This document shows, piece by piece, positions 17,894 to 26,091 of a stretch of DNA of 64,000 nucleotides. The notes beneath the pieces were generated by a model that saw only the letters and a list, made by a program, of their open reading frames with translations, ran no database searches and had not been told where the DNA came from. The position numbers were made by a program, and so were the translations under genes. The stretch is taken from the NCBI RefSeq assembly GCF_020873895.1, contig NZ_JAHWGT010000039.1:1-64000 (forward strand). Direction: 5' to 3'. Numbering within the stretch: position 1 is the stretch's first letter; each line of letters opens with the position of its first letter. Source of the stretch: Streptomyces sp. DH12. GTDB taxonomy: Bacteria > Actinomycetota > Actinomycetes > Streptomycetales > Streptomycetaceae.

Positions 17894-20674
17894 GTGCGCA
17901 AGAAGTGGAACCTGCTCGCCGGCCTGGCCCTGACCGCCGGCCTGCTCGCCGCCGCCCCACCCCCACCGGCCCCACCACCCCCTTCCGCCCCCGCCGCGGG
18001 CACGGCCCCGGTCGCGCACCCGACCCCGACGACCGCAGGCAGCGCACGGACCCTCCCGGCCATCCCCGGCACCGCGCCCGCCCCGCCCGCCTCCGCGGGC
18101 GCGACCGCTCCGAACGCCACCACCGCCGACACGTACACCTGGAAGAACGTCCGCATCGACGGCGGCGGCTTCGTCCCCGGCATCGTCTTCAACCGCGCCG
18201 AGAAGGACCTCGCCTACGCCCGCACCGACATCGGCGGCGCCTACCGCTGGCAGCAGTCCACCAAGACCTGGACGCCGCTGCTGGACCACGTCGGCTGGGA
18301 CCGCTGGGGCCACACCGGCGTCGTCAGCCTCGCCACCGACGCCGTCGACCCGGACCGCGTGTACGCCGCCGTCGGCACCTACACCAACGACTGGGACCCC
18401 GGCAACGGCGCCGTCCTGCGCTCCACCGACCGGGGCGCCACCTGGCGCACCACCGACCTGCCGTTCAAGCTCGGCGGCAACATGCCGGGCCGCGGCATGG
18501 GCGAGCGCCTGGCGATCGACCCGCACCGCAACGGCGTGCTCTACCTCGGCGCGCCCAGCGGCCACGGCCTGTGGCGCTCCACCGACTCCGGCGCCACCTG
18601 GTCGAAGGTCACCGCCTTCCCCAACCCGGGCACCTATGCCCAGGACCCCACCGACCCCTCCGGTTACGCCTCCGACAACCAGGGGATCGTCTGGGTCACC
18701 TTCGACGAGTCCACCGGAACCCCCGGCTCCGCCACCCGCACGATCTACGTCGGCGTCGCCGACAAGGAGAACGCCGTCTACCGCTCCACCGACGCCGGCG
18801 CCACCTGGTCCCGGCTGCCGGGCCAGCCGACCGGCCTCCTCGCCCACAAGGGCGTCCTCGACGCGCGCGGCGGCCGGCTGTACCTGGCGTACAGCGACAC
18901 CGGCGGCCCGTACGACGGGGCGGACGGCGCGGTCTGGCGGTACGACACCAAGGCCGGGACCTGGCAGGACGTCACCCCGGACGCCGACCCCTACTACGGC
19001 TTCAGCGGGCTGAGCCTCGACCGGCAGCGGCCGGGCACCGTCATGGTGACCGGCTACAGCTCCTGGTGGCCCGACACGCAGATCTTCCGCACCACCGACG
19101 GCGGGGCGAACTGGACCCGGGCATGGGACTTCTCCCCCTATCCCGAGCGGACCGACCGCTACACGATGGACGTCTCCTCCTCGCCCTGGCTGAGCTGGGG
19201 CGCGACCCCGGCCCCGCCCGAACGCAGCCCGAAGCTCGGCTGGATGACCGAGGCGCTGGAGATCGACCCGTTCGACTCCGACCGGATGATGTACGGCACC
19301 GGCGCCACCGTCTACGGCACCGAGGACCTCACCCGGTGGGACACCGGCGGGAAGATCACCATCAGGCCGATGGTCCGCGGCCTGGAGGAGACGGCCGTCA
19401 ACGACCTCGTCTCCCCGCCGTCCGGCGCGCCGCTCCTCAGCGCCCTCGGCGACATCGGCGGCTTCCGCCACACGGACGTCACGAAGGTCCCCGCGATGAT
19501 GTTCACGTCCCCGAACTTCACCAGCGGGACGAGCCTCGACTACGCGGGCGCGAGGCCGGACACGGTCGTCCGCGCCGGGCACCTCGACGGGGGCCCGCGG
19601 ATCGCGTTCTCCACGGACAACGGCGCGACCTGGTCCGCCGGGCAGGAGCCGCCGGGCGTCTCCGGCGGCGGCACGGTCGCCGCGGCGGCGGACGGCAGCC
19701 GCTTCGTGTGGAGCCCGGACGGCGCCGGGGTGCACTGGGCGTCCGGACCGGGCGGCGCGTGGACGGCGTCGCGGGGCGTGCCGGCGGGCGCCGTCGTCGA
19801 GGCGGACCGCGTCGACCCGCGCCGGTTCTACGCCTTCGCGGGCGGCACGCTCCACGTCAGCACGGACGGCGGCGCGACGTTCACCCCGAAGGCTACGGGC
19901 CTGCCCGCCACGGGGAACGTCCGCTTCCAGGCGGTCCCCGGCCGATCCGGCCACCTCTGGCTCGCGGGCGGCGCCACCGGGGCGTACGGACTGTGGCGCT
20001 CCACCGACGCGGGGGCGACGTTCACCAGGCTCCCGGGCGTCGAGGAGGCCGACACCATCGGCTTCGGCAAGGCCGCGCCGGGCGCCTCGTACGACACGCT
20101 CTACACGAGCGCCAGGATCGGCGGCGTCCGCGGGATCTTCCGCTCCACCGACACCGGCGCGACCTGGACCCGGATCAACGACGACGCCCACCAGTGGGGG
20201 TGGACGGGCGCGGCCATCACCGGCGACCCGAGGGTCTTCGGCCGCGTCTACGTCTCCACCAACGGCCGCGGCATCGTCTACGGCGACCCCTCCGGCACCC
20301 CCGCCCCCGACCCCGACCCGGATCCGGACCCTGACCCGCCCGCGAAGGCCCCGTGCGAGGCGGCCTACCGGGTGACCAACCAGTGGCAGGGCGGCTTCCA
20401 GGCCGAGGTCTCCGTACGGAACACCGGCACGACCGCGTGGAACGGCTGGCGGGCCGCCTGGACCTTCCCCGACGGCCAGCGCGTCACCCAGGGGTGGAAC
20501 GCGACCCTCACCCAGTCCGGCACCGAGGTGACCGCCGCGCCGGTCGGCTGGAACACGCGGGTCGAACCGGGCGGCACGGTCGCCTTCGGGTTCACCGGCA
20601 CGTGGTCCGGCGCGAACCGTCCGCCACCGGCCCTCACCGTGGACGGCACGCGCTGCACGACGCCGTCACCGTGA
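17894..20674 (+). CDS. Secreted GH74 xyloglucanase with C-terminal CBM2
   Basis: 926 residues from GTG 17894, directly after CAGGAGGCACC. Signal peptide about 1-27, a Pro/Ala/Thr linker to about 78, then twin beta-propellers with BNR-type repeats (LRSTDRGATWRTT, WRSTDSGATWSKV, FRSTDTGATWTRI), a PDPDPDPDPDPP linker, and CBM2 about 822-922 (CEAAYRVTNQWQGGFQAEV). GH74 enzymes cut xyloglucan or mixed glucans internally. It follows GH48 by 212 bp with no CebR box in the gap, so it may depend on read-through. Unlike its three neighbours, the CBM is C-terminal. Confidence 0.93.
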   Translation: MRKKWNLLAGLALTAGLLAAAPPPPAPPPPSAPAAGTAPVAHPTPTTAGSARTLPAIPGTAPAPPASAGATAPNATTADTYTWKNVRIDGGGFVPGIVFNRAEKDLAYARTDIGGAYRWQQSTKTWTPLLDHVGWDRWGHTGVVSLATDAVDPDRVYAAVGTYTNDWDPGNGAVLRSTDRGATWRTTDLPFKLGGNMPGRGMGERLAIDPHRNGVLYLGAPSGHGLWRSTDSGATWSKVTAFPNPGTYAQDPTDPSGYASDNQGIVWVTFDESTGTPGSATRTIYVGVADKENAVYRSTDAGATWSRLPGQPTGLLAHKGVLDARGGRLYLAYSDTGGPYDGADGAVWRYDTKAGTWQDVTPDADPYYGFSGLSLDRQRPGTVMVTGYSSWWPDTQIFRTTDGGANWTRAWDFSPYPERTDRYTMDVSSSPWLSWGATPAPPERSPKLGWMTEALEIDPFDSDRMMYGTGATVYGTEDLTRWDTGGKITIRPMVRGLEETAVNDLVSPPSGAPLLSALGDIGGFRHTDVTKVPAMMFTSPNFTSGTSLDYAGARPDTVVRAGHLDGGPRIAFSTDNGATWSAGQEPPGVSGGGTVAAAADGSRFVWSPDGAGVHWASGPGGAWTASRGVPAGAVVEADRVDPRRFYAFAGGTLHVSTDGGATFTPKATGLPATGNVRFQAVPGRSGHLWLAGGATGAYGLWRSTDAGATFTRLPGVEEADTIGFGKAAPGASYDTLYTSARIGGVRGIFRSTDTGATWTRINDDAHQWGWTGAAITGDPRVFGRVYVSTNGRGIVYGDPSGTPAPDPDPDPDPDPPAKAPCEAAYRVTNQWQGGFQAEVSVRNTGTTAWNGWRAAWTFPDGQRVTQGWNATLTQSGTEVTAAPVGWNTRVEPGGTVAFGFTGTWSGANRPPPALTVDGTRCTTPSP

Positions 20675-20678
20675 CGGC

Positions 20679-20714
20679 GGAGCCGGGCGCGGGGCCCGCC
20701 CCGCGCCCGGCTCC
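20679..20714. terminator. Bidirectional hairpin terminator
   Basis: Perfect 16-bp stem (20679-20694 with 20699-20714), 4-nt loop, starting 5 bp after the GH74 stop and ending 5 bp before the convergent gene's stop. Far edge of the cellulase island. Confidence 0.88.
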
Positions 20715-20718
20715 CCCT

Positions 20719-21234
20719 TCAGCCCAGCCGCACCGTGCCACCCCGGCGCCGGCGCTGGTGGTAGGCGACGGTCACGGCGACCAGCAGCGGCGGCCAGGCG
20801 AGCAGCGGCAGGTAGCAGGCGAGGAGCAGCGCGTCCTGCGCGGGCGTCCCGATGGTGAGGTCCCCGAGTCCGGCCGCCTGGGCGTGGAAGGCGTACACGG
20901 CGATCCCGGCCAGCCCGGCGGCGCCCAGCAGCGCGGGCACGACGGCGGCGAGCGGCCGCACGCGCCGACCGCCGAGCAGCGGCACCCAGCGGGGCACCAC
21001 CTCCCCCCACCCCCGCACGAGCCCCAGCGTCAACAGCGCGAGCAGCTCCGACAGGACGCTCAGGCCCACGACGTACGCGGTCTCCCACCCGCCCTCGACG
21101 GGTCGTTCGGCGACGGGCAGCCCGGCGGCGAGGGCGATCCGCCACAGCCCGGACGGCAGGGTGACGAGCGGGACGGCGTGGGCGGCGAGCACGGCCCAAC
21201 GGGGCACGTTCGGCAGGGCGTTCATGGTCAGCAT
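20719..21234 (-). CDS. Four-helix membrane protein of unknown function
   Basis: 171 residues with four hydrophobic segments (about 12-35, 50-72, 90-115, 130-160) and a basic tail AYHQRRRRGGTVRLG. No family recognised. Start ATG 21234; an in-frame ATG four codons later is also possible. It lies 51 bp downstream of the methyltransferase gene on the same strand and could belong to that transcript. Confidence 0.65.
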   Translation of the reverse strand: MLTMNALPNVPRWAVLAAHAVPLVTLPSGLWRIALAAGLPVAERPVEGGWETAYVVGLSVLSELLALLTLGLVRGWGEVVPRWVPLLGGRRVRPLAAVVPALLGAAGLAGIAVYAFHAQAAGLGDLTIGTPAQDALLLACYLPLLAWPPLLVAVTVAYHQRRRRGGTVRLG

Positions 21235-21285
21235 GCGCCCAGACTGCCGCCGGCCCCGGGGCTCCGCCGTCGCCCCATGGGCGCA

Positions 21286-22437
21286 TCATCCGCCCACCCC
21301 TCCGCCCCCCGGCGGACCCGCCCCTACACCTCCGGTCGCCCACGGCGCGGGCCCCACGACCCGGCGCGGCGAGGCCAGCCACAGCCGCTGCCCGCCGGCC
21401 GTCACGGTCAGCCCGAACGCGTCGGCGGACGGCCGCCCCAGCCCGGCGTACTCCGCCTCCACCCGCTCGACCTCCCGCCACAGGTCGCGGGGCCCGTACT
21501 CCCACACCTCGCGCGCGGCGGCGTGCGCGGCGGAGCCCGCCCCGTCCTGACACCAGAACTCCGCGCCGTCACCCTCCCCGGAGTGCCAGGCGCGCACCCC
21601 GGGGAGCCGTGCCCCGGCGTACAGGGCGAACCCGAGGTCGAGCAGGCGCGCGGGCGGCAGGGCCCCGGCGCGGCGGCGGGCGGTGGCCCCGTCCACGCCC
21701 GCCGCGTCGTCCGCCGCCCGGTGGGACCGCATCGGCATGTACGAGGCACCACCGTGGAAACGCCCCTCCGAGACGGCTCCCGTTCCGGCGGTGAGCCGCA
21801 CGAGCGCACCGGACCAGAAGTCCCGGTACAGCGGCGCCACCAGCACGCCACCGGGGCGCAGCTGGGCGAGGAGGTCCGGCGGTACGCGGCGGACCCCGCA
21901 GGTCACGACGATCCGGTCGAACGGCCCGGCACCGGGCAGCCCCCACGCACCGTCGCCGTGGACGGTGTGGGGTGCGTACCCGGCGGCGGAGAGGGCCCGC
22001 GCGGCCCGGTCGGCGAGGGCCGCGTCGACCTCCACGGTGTGGACGTTCCGGTCGCCGACCCGCTCGCACAGCAGCGCGGCCAGGTGCCCGGTGCCGGTGC
22101 CCACCTCCAGCACCCGGTGCCCGTCGCGCAGGTCGAGGACCCGCAGCATCCGCGCGACCATGCTGGGTTGGCTGTTCGAGCAGGTGGCGACACCGGGGCC
22201 GTCGAGCCGGCCGTCGTCGAGCTGGGTGACGACGGGCTCGTCGGAGTGGAGCAGCGCGAGCCGCCCGTCACCGGTGACGGGCACGCACCCGGCGGGCGTC
22301 TGCCGCCAGGCCGTCTCCGGGACGAACGCCGCCCGGGGGACGCCGAGCCAGACGCGGTACCACTCCGTGTCGAGCAGTCCGCGCTCGTGGAGCGACTCCA
22401 CGAGCGCGAGGTGCCCGGGATGCGGGGCGAGACCCAT
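21286..22437 (-). CDS. Protein-L-isoaspartate O-methyltransferase-like enzyme
   Basis: 383 residues. An N-terminal helical part, the PIMT-like signature TCSNSQPSMVARMLRVLDL (compare the SQP motif of PIMTs), SAM motif I VLEVGTGTGHLAALL, then HTVEVDAALADRAARAL, VTCGVRRVPPDLL and LRPGGVLVAPLY. A C-terminal extension of about 140 residues exceeds housekeeping PIMTs (about 220 residues), as seen in PIMT homologues tied to RiPP clusters, which esterify Asp side chains to form aspartimide. It starts 9 bp after the small ORFs at 22447-22779. The family is clear; the substrate is inferred. Confidence 0.8.
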   Translation of the reverse strand: MGLAPHPGHLALVESLHERGLLDTEWYRVWLGVPRAAFVPETAWRQTPAGCVPVTGDGRLALLHSDEPVVTQLDDGRLDGPGVATCSNSQPSMVARMLRVLDLRDGHRVLEVGTGTGHLAALLCERVGDRNVHTVEVDAALADRAARALSAAGYAPHTVHGDGAWGLPGAGPFDRIVVTCGVRRVPPDLLAQLRPGGVLVAPLYRDFWSGALVRLTAGTGAVSEGRFHGGASYMPMRSHRAADDAAGVDGATARRRAGALPPARLLDLGFALYAGARLPGVRAWHSGEGDGAEFWCQDGAGSAAHAAAREVWEYGPRDLWREVERVEAEYAGLGRPSADAFGLTVTAGGQRLWLASPRRVVGPAPWATGGVGAGPPGGGGVGG

Positions 22438-22446
22438 CCCCGCCCC

Positions 22447-22533
22447 CTACTTGCCGGGCCCGGAACCGTCGGGCGACGGCGGCGGGTTCCACGGCTTGTC
22501 GGACGGCGGCCCGGCGTGCTTCCCGTCGGTCAT
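22447..22533 (-). CDS. 28-residue peptide, possible methyltransferase substrate
   Basis: ATG 22533 is preceded by GAGGAGGTCCCCTC, the best ribosome site in this operon. The peptide starts MTDGKHAGPP, continues with KPWNPPPSPDG and ends GSGPGK: hydrophilic, Pro/Gly-rich, with two Asp-Gly pairs. It shares frame and stop with the 110-residue zinc-ribbon ORF, so it may be an internal start product or simply that protein's tail. Its stop is 9 bp before the PIMT-like gene. No known precursor family is recognised. Confidence 0.45.
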   Translation of the reverse strand: MTDGKHAGPPSDKPWNPPPSPDGSGPGK

Positions 22534-22779
22534 GAGGGGACCTCCTCGGTGGGGGGTACGGCAGTGGTGGCAGGACCGGCAGGACCGCGGCCACCAGGAG
22601 AGGTGGTAGTCGACCCAGTCGTCCGGTTTGTAGTCGTGCCGCCCCAGGTCGACGGCGGTGCTGGGCGTGAGGACGACACCGCAGTGGACGCAGTCCGCCC
22701 CCCGCCGCTGCCGCTCGCTGACCCGCCGCACCGGCGGCACTCCGCCCGGTACGGCCGCCGGGGCGCGCCCGCCGCTCAC
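22447..22779 (-). CDS. Small four-to-five-Cys zinc-ribbon-like protein
   Basis: 110 residues from GTG 22779. After a basic lead (RRVSERQRRGAD) there is CVHC, then about 35 residues with HDYKPDDWVDYHLSWWPR, then CRSCHHC, a likely zinc knuckle. Its start overlaps the stop of the preceding 50-residue gene (GTGA), so translation is coupled. The last 28 codons form the possible separate peptide. Function unknown. Confidence 0.6.
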   Translation of the reverse strand: MSGGRAPAAVPGGVPPVRRVSERQRRGADCVHCGVVLTPSTAVDLGRHDYKPDDWVDYHLSWWPRSCRSCHHCRTPHRGGPLMTDGKHAGPPSDKPWNPPPSPDGSGPGK

Positions 22780-22928
22780 CGCCCCGCCTCCCCGCCCGCG
22801 CACCGCGCGCACGCGCAGGGCGGATAGCGCAGCCCGTCGACGGGCGGATCGCCGGCCTCGAACTCCCGCCGCTCGCGCACGGTGTCGGCGGTGCCGTCGG
22901 CACGGACCCGGTACACGCGCAAAGTCAT
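22776..22928 (-). CDS. 50-residue hypothetical protein
   Basis: Starts MTLRVYRVRADGTADTVRE and ends PPCACARCAGGEAGR, with a Cys-x-Cys-x-x-Cys tail. It is 5 bp after the 96-codon gene and overlaps the next gene by 4 nt, the pattern of a translated operon member. No family recognised. Confidence 0.6.
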   Translation of the reverse strand: MTLRVYRVRADGTADTVRERREFEAGDPPVDGLRYPPCACARCAGGEAGR

Positions 22929-22933
22929 GCCGC

Positions 22934-23224
22934 TCACCGGACGGCCCCGTCGCCCGACAGGTAGGGGCGTACCGGTGAGCCCGTCTCGATCAGCACGGTC
23001 GGCTGTGCTGCTGCCCGTGGCAGATGCGGGGCGACAGGCTGCCAGGCGGTGGCGGGCGGTGCTGCACATCGGAGTGTGGAGCCGCTGCTGTACATCAGGT
23101 AGGGACGGTGGGGCGGTCGCGCGGCGTTGCGGGGGCGGGCGGCGAGGCGCCGCCCGGTGACCAAGGCACGTGCCTGTCGCAGAAGGCGCCGGAGGTGTGA
23201 GGGTGGGCGTCGGCGGTGGGGCAT
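22934..23224 (-). CDS. 96-residue basic hypothetical protein
   Basis: ATG 23224 follows GGAGAGCAG. The N-terminus is very basic (MPHRRRPPSHLRRLLRQARA); the C-terminus is VLIETGSPVRPYLSGDGAVR. I recall a similar VRPY-type end in other small Streptomyces proteins but cannot name a family. It is 93 bp downstream of the XRE regulator and heads the run of small genes leading to the PIMT-like enzyme. Confidence 0.5.
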   Translation of the reverse strand: MPHRRRPPSHLRRLLRQARALVTGRRLAARPRNAARPPHRPYLMYSSGSTLRCAAPPATAWQPVAPHLPRAAAQPTVLIETGSPVRPYLSGDGAVR

Positions 23225-23317
23225 CTGCTCTCCGTTGTAGCCGGTGGTGTACGAACCGGCACTGACGGTAGGAGCGATTGGCGGGAGGGGAGGGGAGGAA
23301 TCCATACCCCTCGTGAC

Positions 23318-24565
23318 TCAGGCGGCCAGCAGGCCGATCTCGACCGCCAGTTGCGACGCCCGTCGGCGTCGGTAGGCCACGCGCGACTCCGTCTCCTCCA
23401 GCAGGATCCGCCTCGCGTAGCCGTTGTACCGGACCGTCTCCGGCGCTTCCTGGTGTGCCTGCGCCAGCGTGGCGACGGCGATCTCCGGCTGGCCGTTCAG
23501 TTGATGGGCGCGAGCCTCCTCGATCCGGTGCCGGGCGCGGCGGGGCCGGGACGGGATGCTCGCCGGGTCCATACCCGCCGCCTGCCGGACCGACTCGCGG
23601 CCTGCGCGGAGTTCGACCGCGACGGTGACCGCATGAGCTCCGATCACGGCCCGGGAGAACGAGGTCACCGGATGGTAGTAGTGCTCGGGCAACTGGTCGG
23701 CCACCCTGCGTGCCGTGTCCCAGTGCCGCCACGCCGTACCGGTGTCGCCGCGGCGCGCCGCGGTGTACGCGGCCTCGAACCAGAGGGCCCCGGCGATGGC
23801 GACCAGGTTCGCGTCCCCATCCGCCAGCATCGGGTCCAAGTGAGCCAAGGCGTCATGGGTGATGGTGTCTGCCGGGTCGAAGTGCTTCGGTCCGCTGTCG
23901 CGGTGGGCCTGCGCGAGCAGCCACGCAGAGACGCCCACGGCGTGTGGGTCGTCGGCCTGCTGAGCCGCCACCATGCCGCGCTCCGCCACCCGCCACAGCA
24001 GTGCCGCGTCGGGCTGATAAGCCACGAAGAACTGGCACAGGCTGTACACCTCGGACAGCGCGGACTGCGCAGCGCGCCAGTCCGCGGGCCGCTCCGCCTG
24101 TCGAACGGCGAGCTGGGCGTCGCGGATCAGGTCCGGCAGGAGGCTTCCGACCACTTCGCGGTGATGGGGCGAGGAATGCCGGGCGGCCCAGGCCCGGGCC
24201 AGCCGGGCCCGCAACTGAGCCGGCGTCGGAGCCTGCTTCCCCCGCATGGGCGCCAGCGCGTCCACCGCCGAGCGCACGGCGGCGAGCCGCGGGTGACCGG
24301 GACCGGCGAACAGATCCACCTCTGAAGGCCGCCCCGTGAGTTCGGCGAGCTGCCGTACGCGCAGGGCCTCGGCGATGCGCAGCACGACGTCGACGCCAGG
24401 TGCCCGGATGCCGCCCTTCTCGACCTGTTTCACCCACTCGGGTGAGCGGCCGAGAAGTCCACCGAGGACGGTGCGGCTCATGCCGCGGCGCTCACGGAGG
24501 ATCTGCATCCTCTGCCCGAACGTCATCGGGTCGGCGTACGGGTCCGGGGTGGCGTCAGAAGACAT
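23318..24565 (-). CDS. XRE-family regulator with C-terminal helical repeat domain
   Basis: 415 residues. Helix-turn-helix at about 14-70 (MTFGQRMQILRERRGMSRTV, LGRSPEWVKQVEKGG), then a long all-alpha region with TPR-like segments. This architecture, DNA-binding head plus peptide- or ligand-sensing repeats, is common in actinobacteria. ATG 24565 is preceded by GGAAGGGC. A CTGTACAG palindrome at 24581-24588 may be its operator. It probably governs the small-gene/PIMT cluster downstream. Confidence 0.8.
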   Translation of the reverse strand: MSSDATPDPYADPMTFGQRMQILRERRGMSRTVLGGLLGRSPEWVKQVEKGGIRAPGVDVVLRIAEALRVRQLAELTGRPSEVDLFAGPGHPRLAAVRSAVDALAPMRGKQAPTPAQLRARLARAWAARHSSPHHREVVGSLLPDLIRDAQLAVRQAERPADWRAAQSALSEVYSLCQFFVAYQPDAALLWRVAERGMVAAQQADDPHAVGVSAWLLAQAHRDSGPKHFDPADTITHDALAHLDPMLADGDANLVAIAGALWFEAAYTAARRGDTGTAWRHWDTARRVADQLPEHYYHPVTSFSRAVIGAHAVTVAVELRAGRESVRQAAGMDPASIPSRPRRARHRIEEARAHQLNGQPEIAVATLAQAHQEAPETVRYNGYARRILLEETESRVAYRRRRASQLAVEIGLLAA

Positions 24566-24704
24566 GCCGTTGCCCTTCCTCTGTACAGCAGGACGCCTCC
24601 AGAGTAGGGGCAAGTAGGCGGCCGGGTAACGCTCTTGGCGCGCCGCGGGCAGGCGCGGACCGGTGAGGGCGAGCGATCCGCACAGGAGGAGGGGCGCACC
24701 GACG

Positions 24705-25265
24705 TCACACCGACGCGCCACCCGATCGGGGCCTGAGGGTGACGGGGCAGGAGTTCCACAGGGCCACTCCGGCGCGGAGCAGTGCCAGTACCGCGCGTCG
24801 CTCGTCGGGTGTCCACTCGGCGCACTCGTTTCCGAACAGCCGCTCGTAGGCGCCGTGGCGCGCGGCTCCCTGCGAGGGCAGCCGGTGGGCCGCGTCGAGC
24901 CCTCGGGCCAGATCGTCGAAGAAGTTCCATGCCTCCAGCACCGCGCCCGGTGGGACGTGTCGACGGCCCGGGTCCTCCAGCCAACGCTCGACGCGGACGA
25001 GCTCCAGGGTGTCGACCTCGGAAGTGGCCAGCCGCCGCCCTTGCCGACGCGCGTACACCCGCGCTTGCCGAGCGGTCGCGAACAGCGGCACTCGCCGGCT
25101 CTCGGGTGCCGGCGACGTCAGCACCCGATCCGGTTCGTCGTCCCGGCCACCGATCCACAGGACCACCCCGCTGCGGCTGAGCCCCCGCACCCGGTACGCA
25201 TGGGGACTGCCCCCTCCACCGCGGCGTCCGGCCGCGCCCGCGTCCGCCCTCTCGATCTCCGTCAC
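24705..25265 (-). CDS. Conserved hypothetical protein
   Basis: 186 residues from GTG 25265 (VTEIERADAG). Readable features: SPHAYRVRGLSRSGVVLWIGG, a repeat-free mixed alpha/beta body, and GAVLEAWNFFDDLARGLDAA. It has no signal peptide or membrane helix. I recall similar proteins as unannotated in Streptomyces. The frame remains open upstream over the opposite-strand flavoprotein remnant, but GTG 25265 is where protein-like sequence begins. Confidence 0.6.
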   Translation of the reverse strand: MTEIERADAGAAGRRGGGGSPHAYRVRGLSRSGVVLWIGGRDDEPDRVLTSPAPESRRVPLFATARQARVYARRQGRRLATSEVDTLELVRVERWLEDPGRRHVPPGAVLEAWNFFDDLARGLDAAHRLPSQGAARHGAYERLFGNECAEWTPDERRAVLALLRAGVALWNSCPVTLRPRSGGASV

Positions 25266-25460
25266 GCCCTCACCCTGACACGGCACGGCAGAACCGTTGC
25301 GCGCCTTTCTCCGCAGCGCTTGGCGGACGAGGGGCCGGGGCCGGAACGGCCTGGCGGCTGCACGTGCGGAGCGGTACCCCCAGGCGCCCGCGCGATGGTC
25401 CTCGAACCGCTCCTCCGCGTCTCCGGGTTCGGGAACGGCCGCATGTGGTCGGATAGCCCC

Positions 25461-25740
25461 GTGACGAGGACCCTGTACCTGTTCTGCTCCGCCGCCCCGC
25501 CGGTCTTCGACGTCGCCCGGGTGATCGAGGACGCGCAGGCGCGTGGTTGGGACGTCTGCCTCGGGCTCACACCGAGCGCCGCGCGGTGGTTGGAGCCGAG
25601 TCTCGACGGTGCTGTACGGGAGCGACGGGTTCGTGCCCAACGAGCCGGGCCGGGGCCGCCCGGGTGAGTACCCGTGGGCGGTGGCCCTGGACGCCGTCGT
25701 GGAGGCGTGGAGTGCCGCCTCCACGTCCGGCCGGTCGTGA
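25461..25740 (+). pseudogene. Flavoprotein gene with internal deletion and frameshift
   Basis: The first part, from GTG 25461 (or in-frame ATG 25443), reads TRTLYLFCSAAPPVFDV, VIEDAQARGWDVCLGLTP and SAARWL, the N-terminus of a DfpA/CoaC-like flavoprotein. Around 25600-25612 the reading shifts to another frame, which gives TVLYGSDGFVPNEPGRG and YPWAVALDAVVEA up to TGA 25740, the C-terminus of the same family. The roughly 90-110 middle residues are missing. Neither frame alone makes a full protein (about 175-190 residues is usual). Confidence 0.8.
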
Positions 25741-25862
25741 CTTGTCCACCGAAGGAGGGAAGGACGGCGCCCCCGCTTTTGCTCGCTGCGAGGGGAGGGG
25801 GACGGGGCGCCCTCGTCAGTGGGGGCCGTGCCCGCGGTGTTCCCGTGGCGCCGGGTACGACG

Positions 25863-25894
25863 AAGGGCTGACCTGTTTTACCAGGTCAGCCCTT
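25863..25894. terminator. Hairpin terminator after tRNA-His
   Basis: 13-bp stem AAGGGCTGACCTG (25863-25875) pairing with 25882-25894, loop ttttac. It sits 10 bp beyond the tRNA 3' end in the tRNA's direction and also follows the plus-strand flavoprotein remnant. Confidence 0.85.
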
Positions 25895-25904
25895 GATCGA
25901 TCAG

Positions 25905-25977
25905 GGTGAGTAACGGGACTCGAACCCGCGACATCCTGGACCACAACCAGGTGCTCTACCAGCTGAGCTATACCCAC
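25905..25977 (-). tRNA. tRNA-His (anticodon GTG)
   Basis: Clover-leaf on the minus strand: acceptor GTGGGTA/TACTCAC, D arm GCTC-AGCTGGTA-GAGC, anticodon arm CCTGG-TTGTGGT-CCAGG with anticodon GTG, T arm GCGGG-TTCGAGT-CCCGT, discriminator C73. The base before G1 (25978) is G, supplying the G-1 typical of tRNA-His. CCA is not encoded. Confidence 0.97.
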
Positions 25978-26091
25978 CACGACCGGTCGTTCTTCCGACC
26001 GGCCGAGAAAAAGTGTACAGGGTCCGGGAGGGTGCTCGCGCACGCGTTTCCCCGGGGGCTTCCGGGGCCTCCCGGACCCGTGGGGGCGGGG

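Noticed and set aside
14733-18047. A 1,104-codon minus-strand open frame across GH48
   Set aside because: GH48 on the plus strand has signal peptide, CBM2 and catalytic motifs; the antisense product is low-complexity Gly/Val/Arg.
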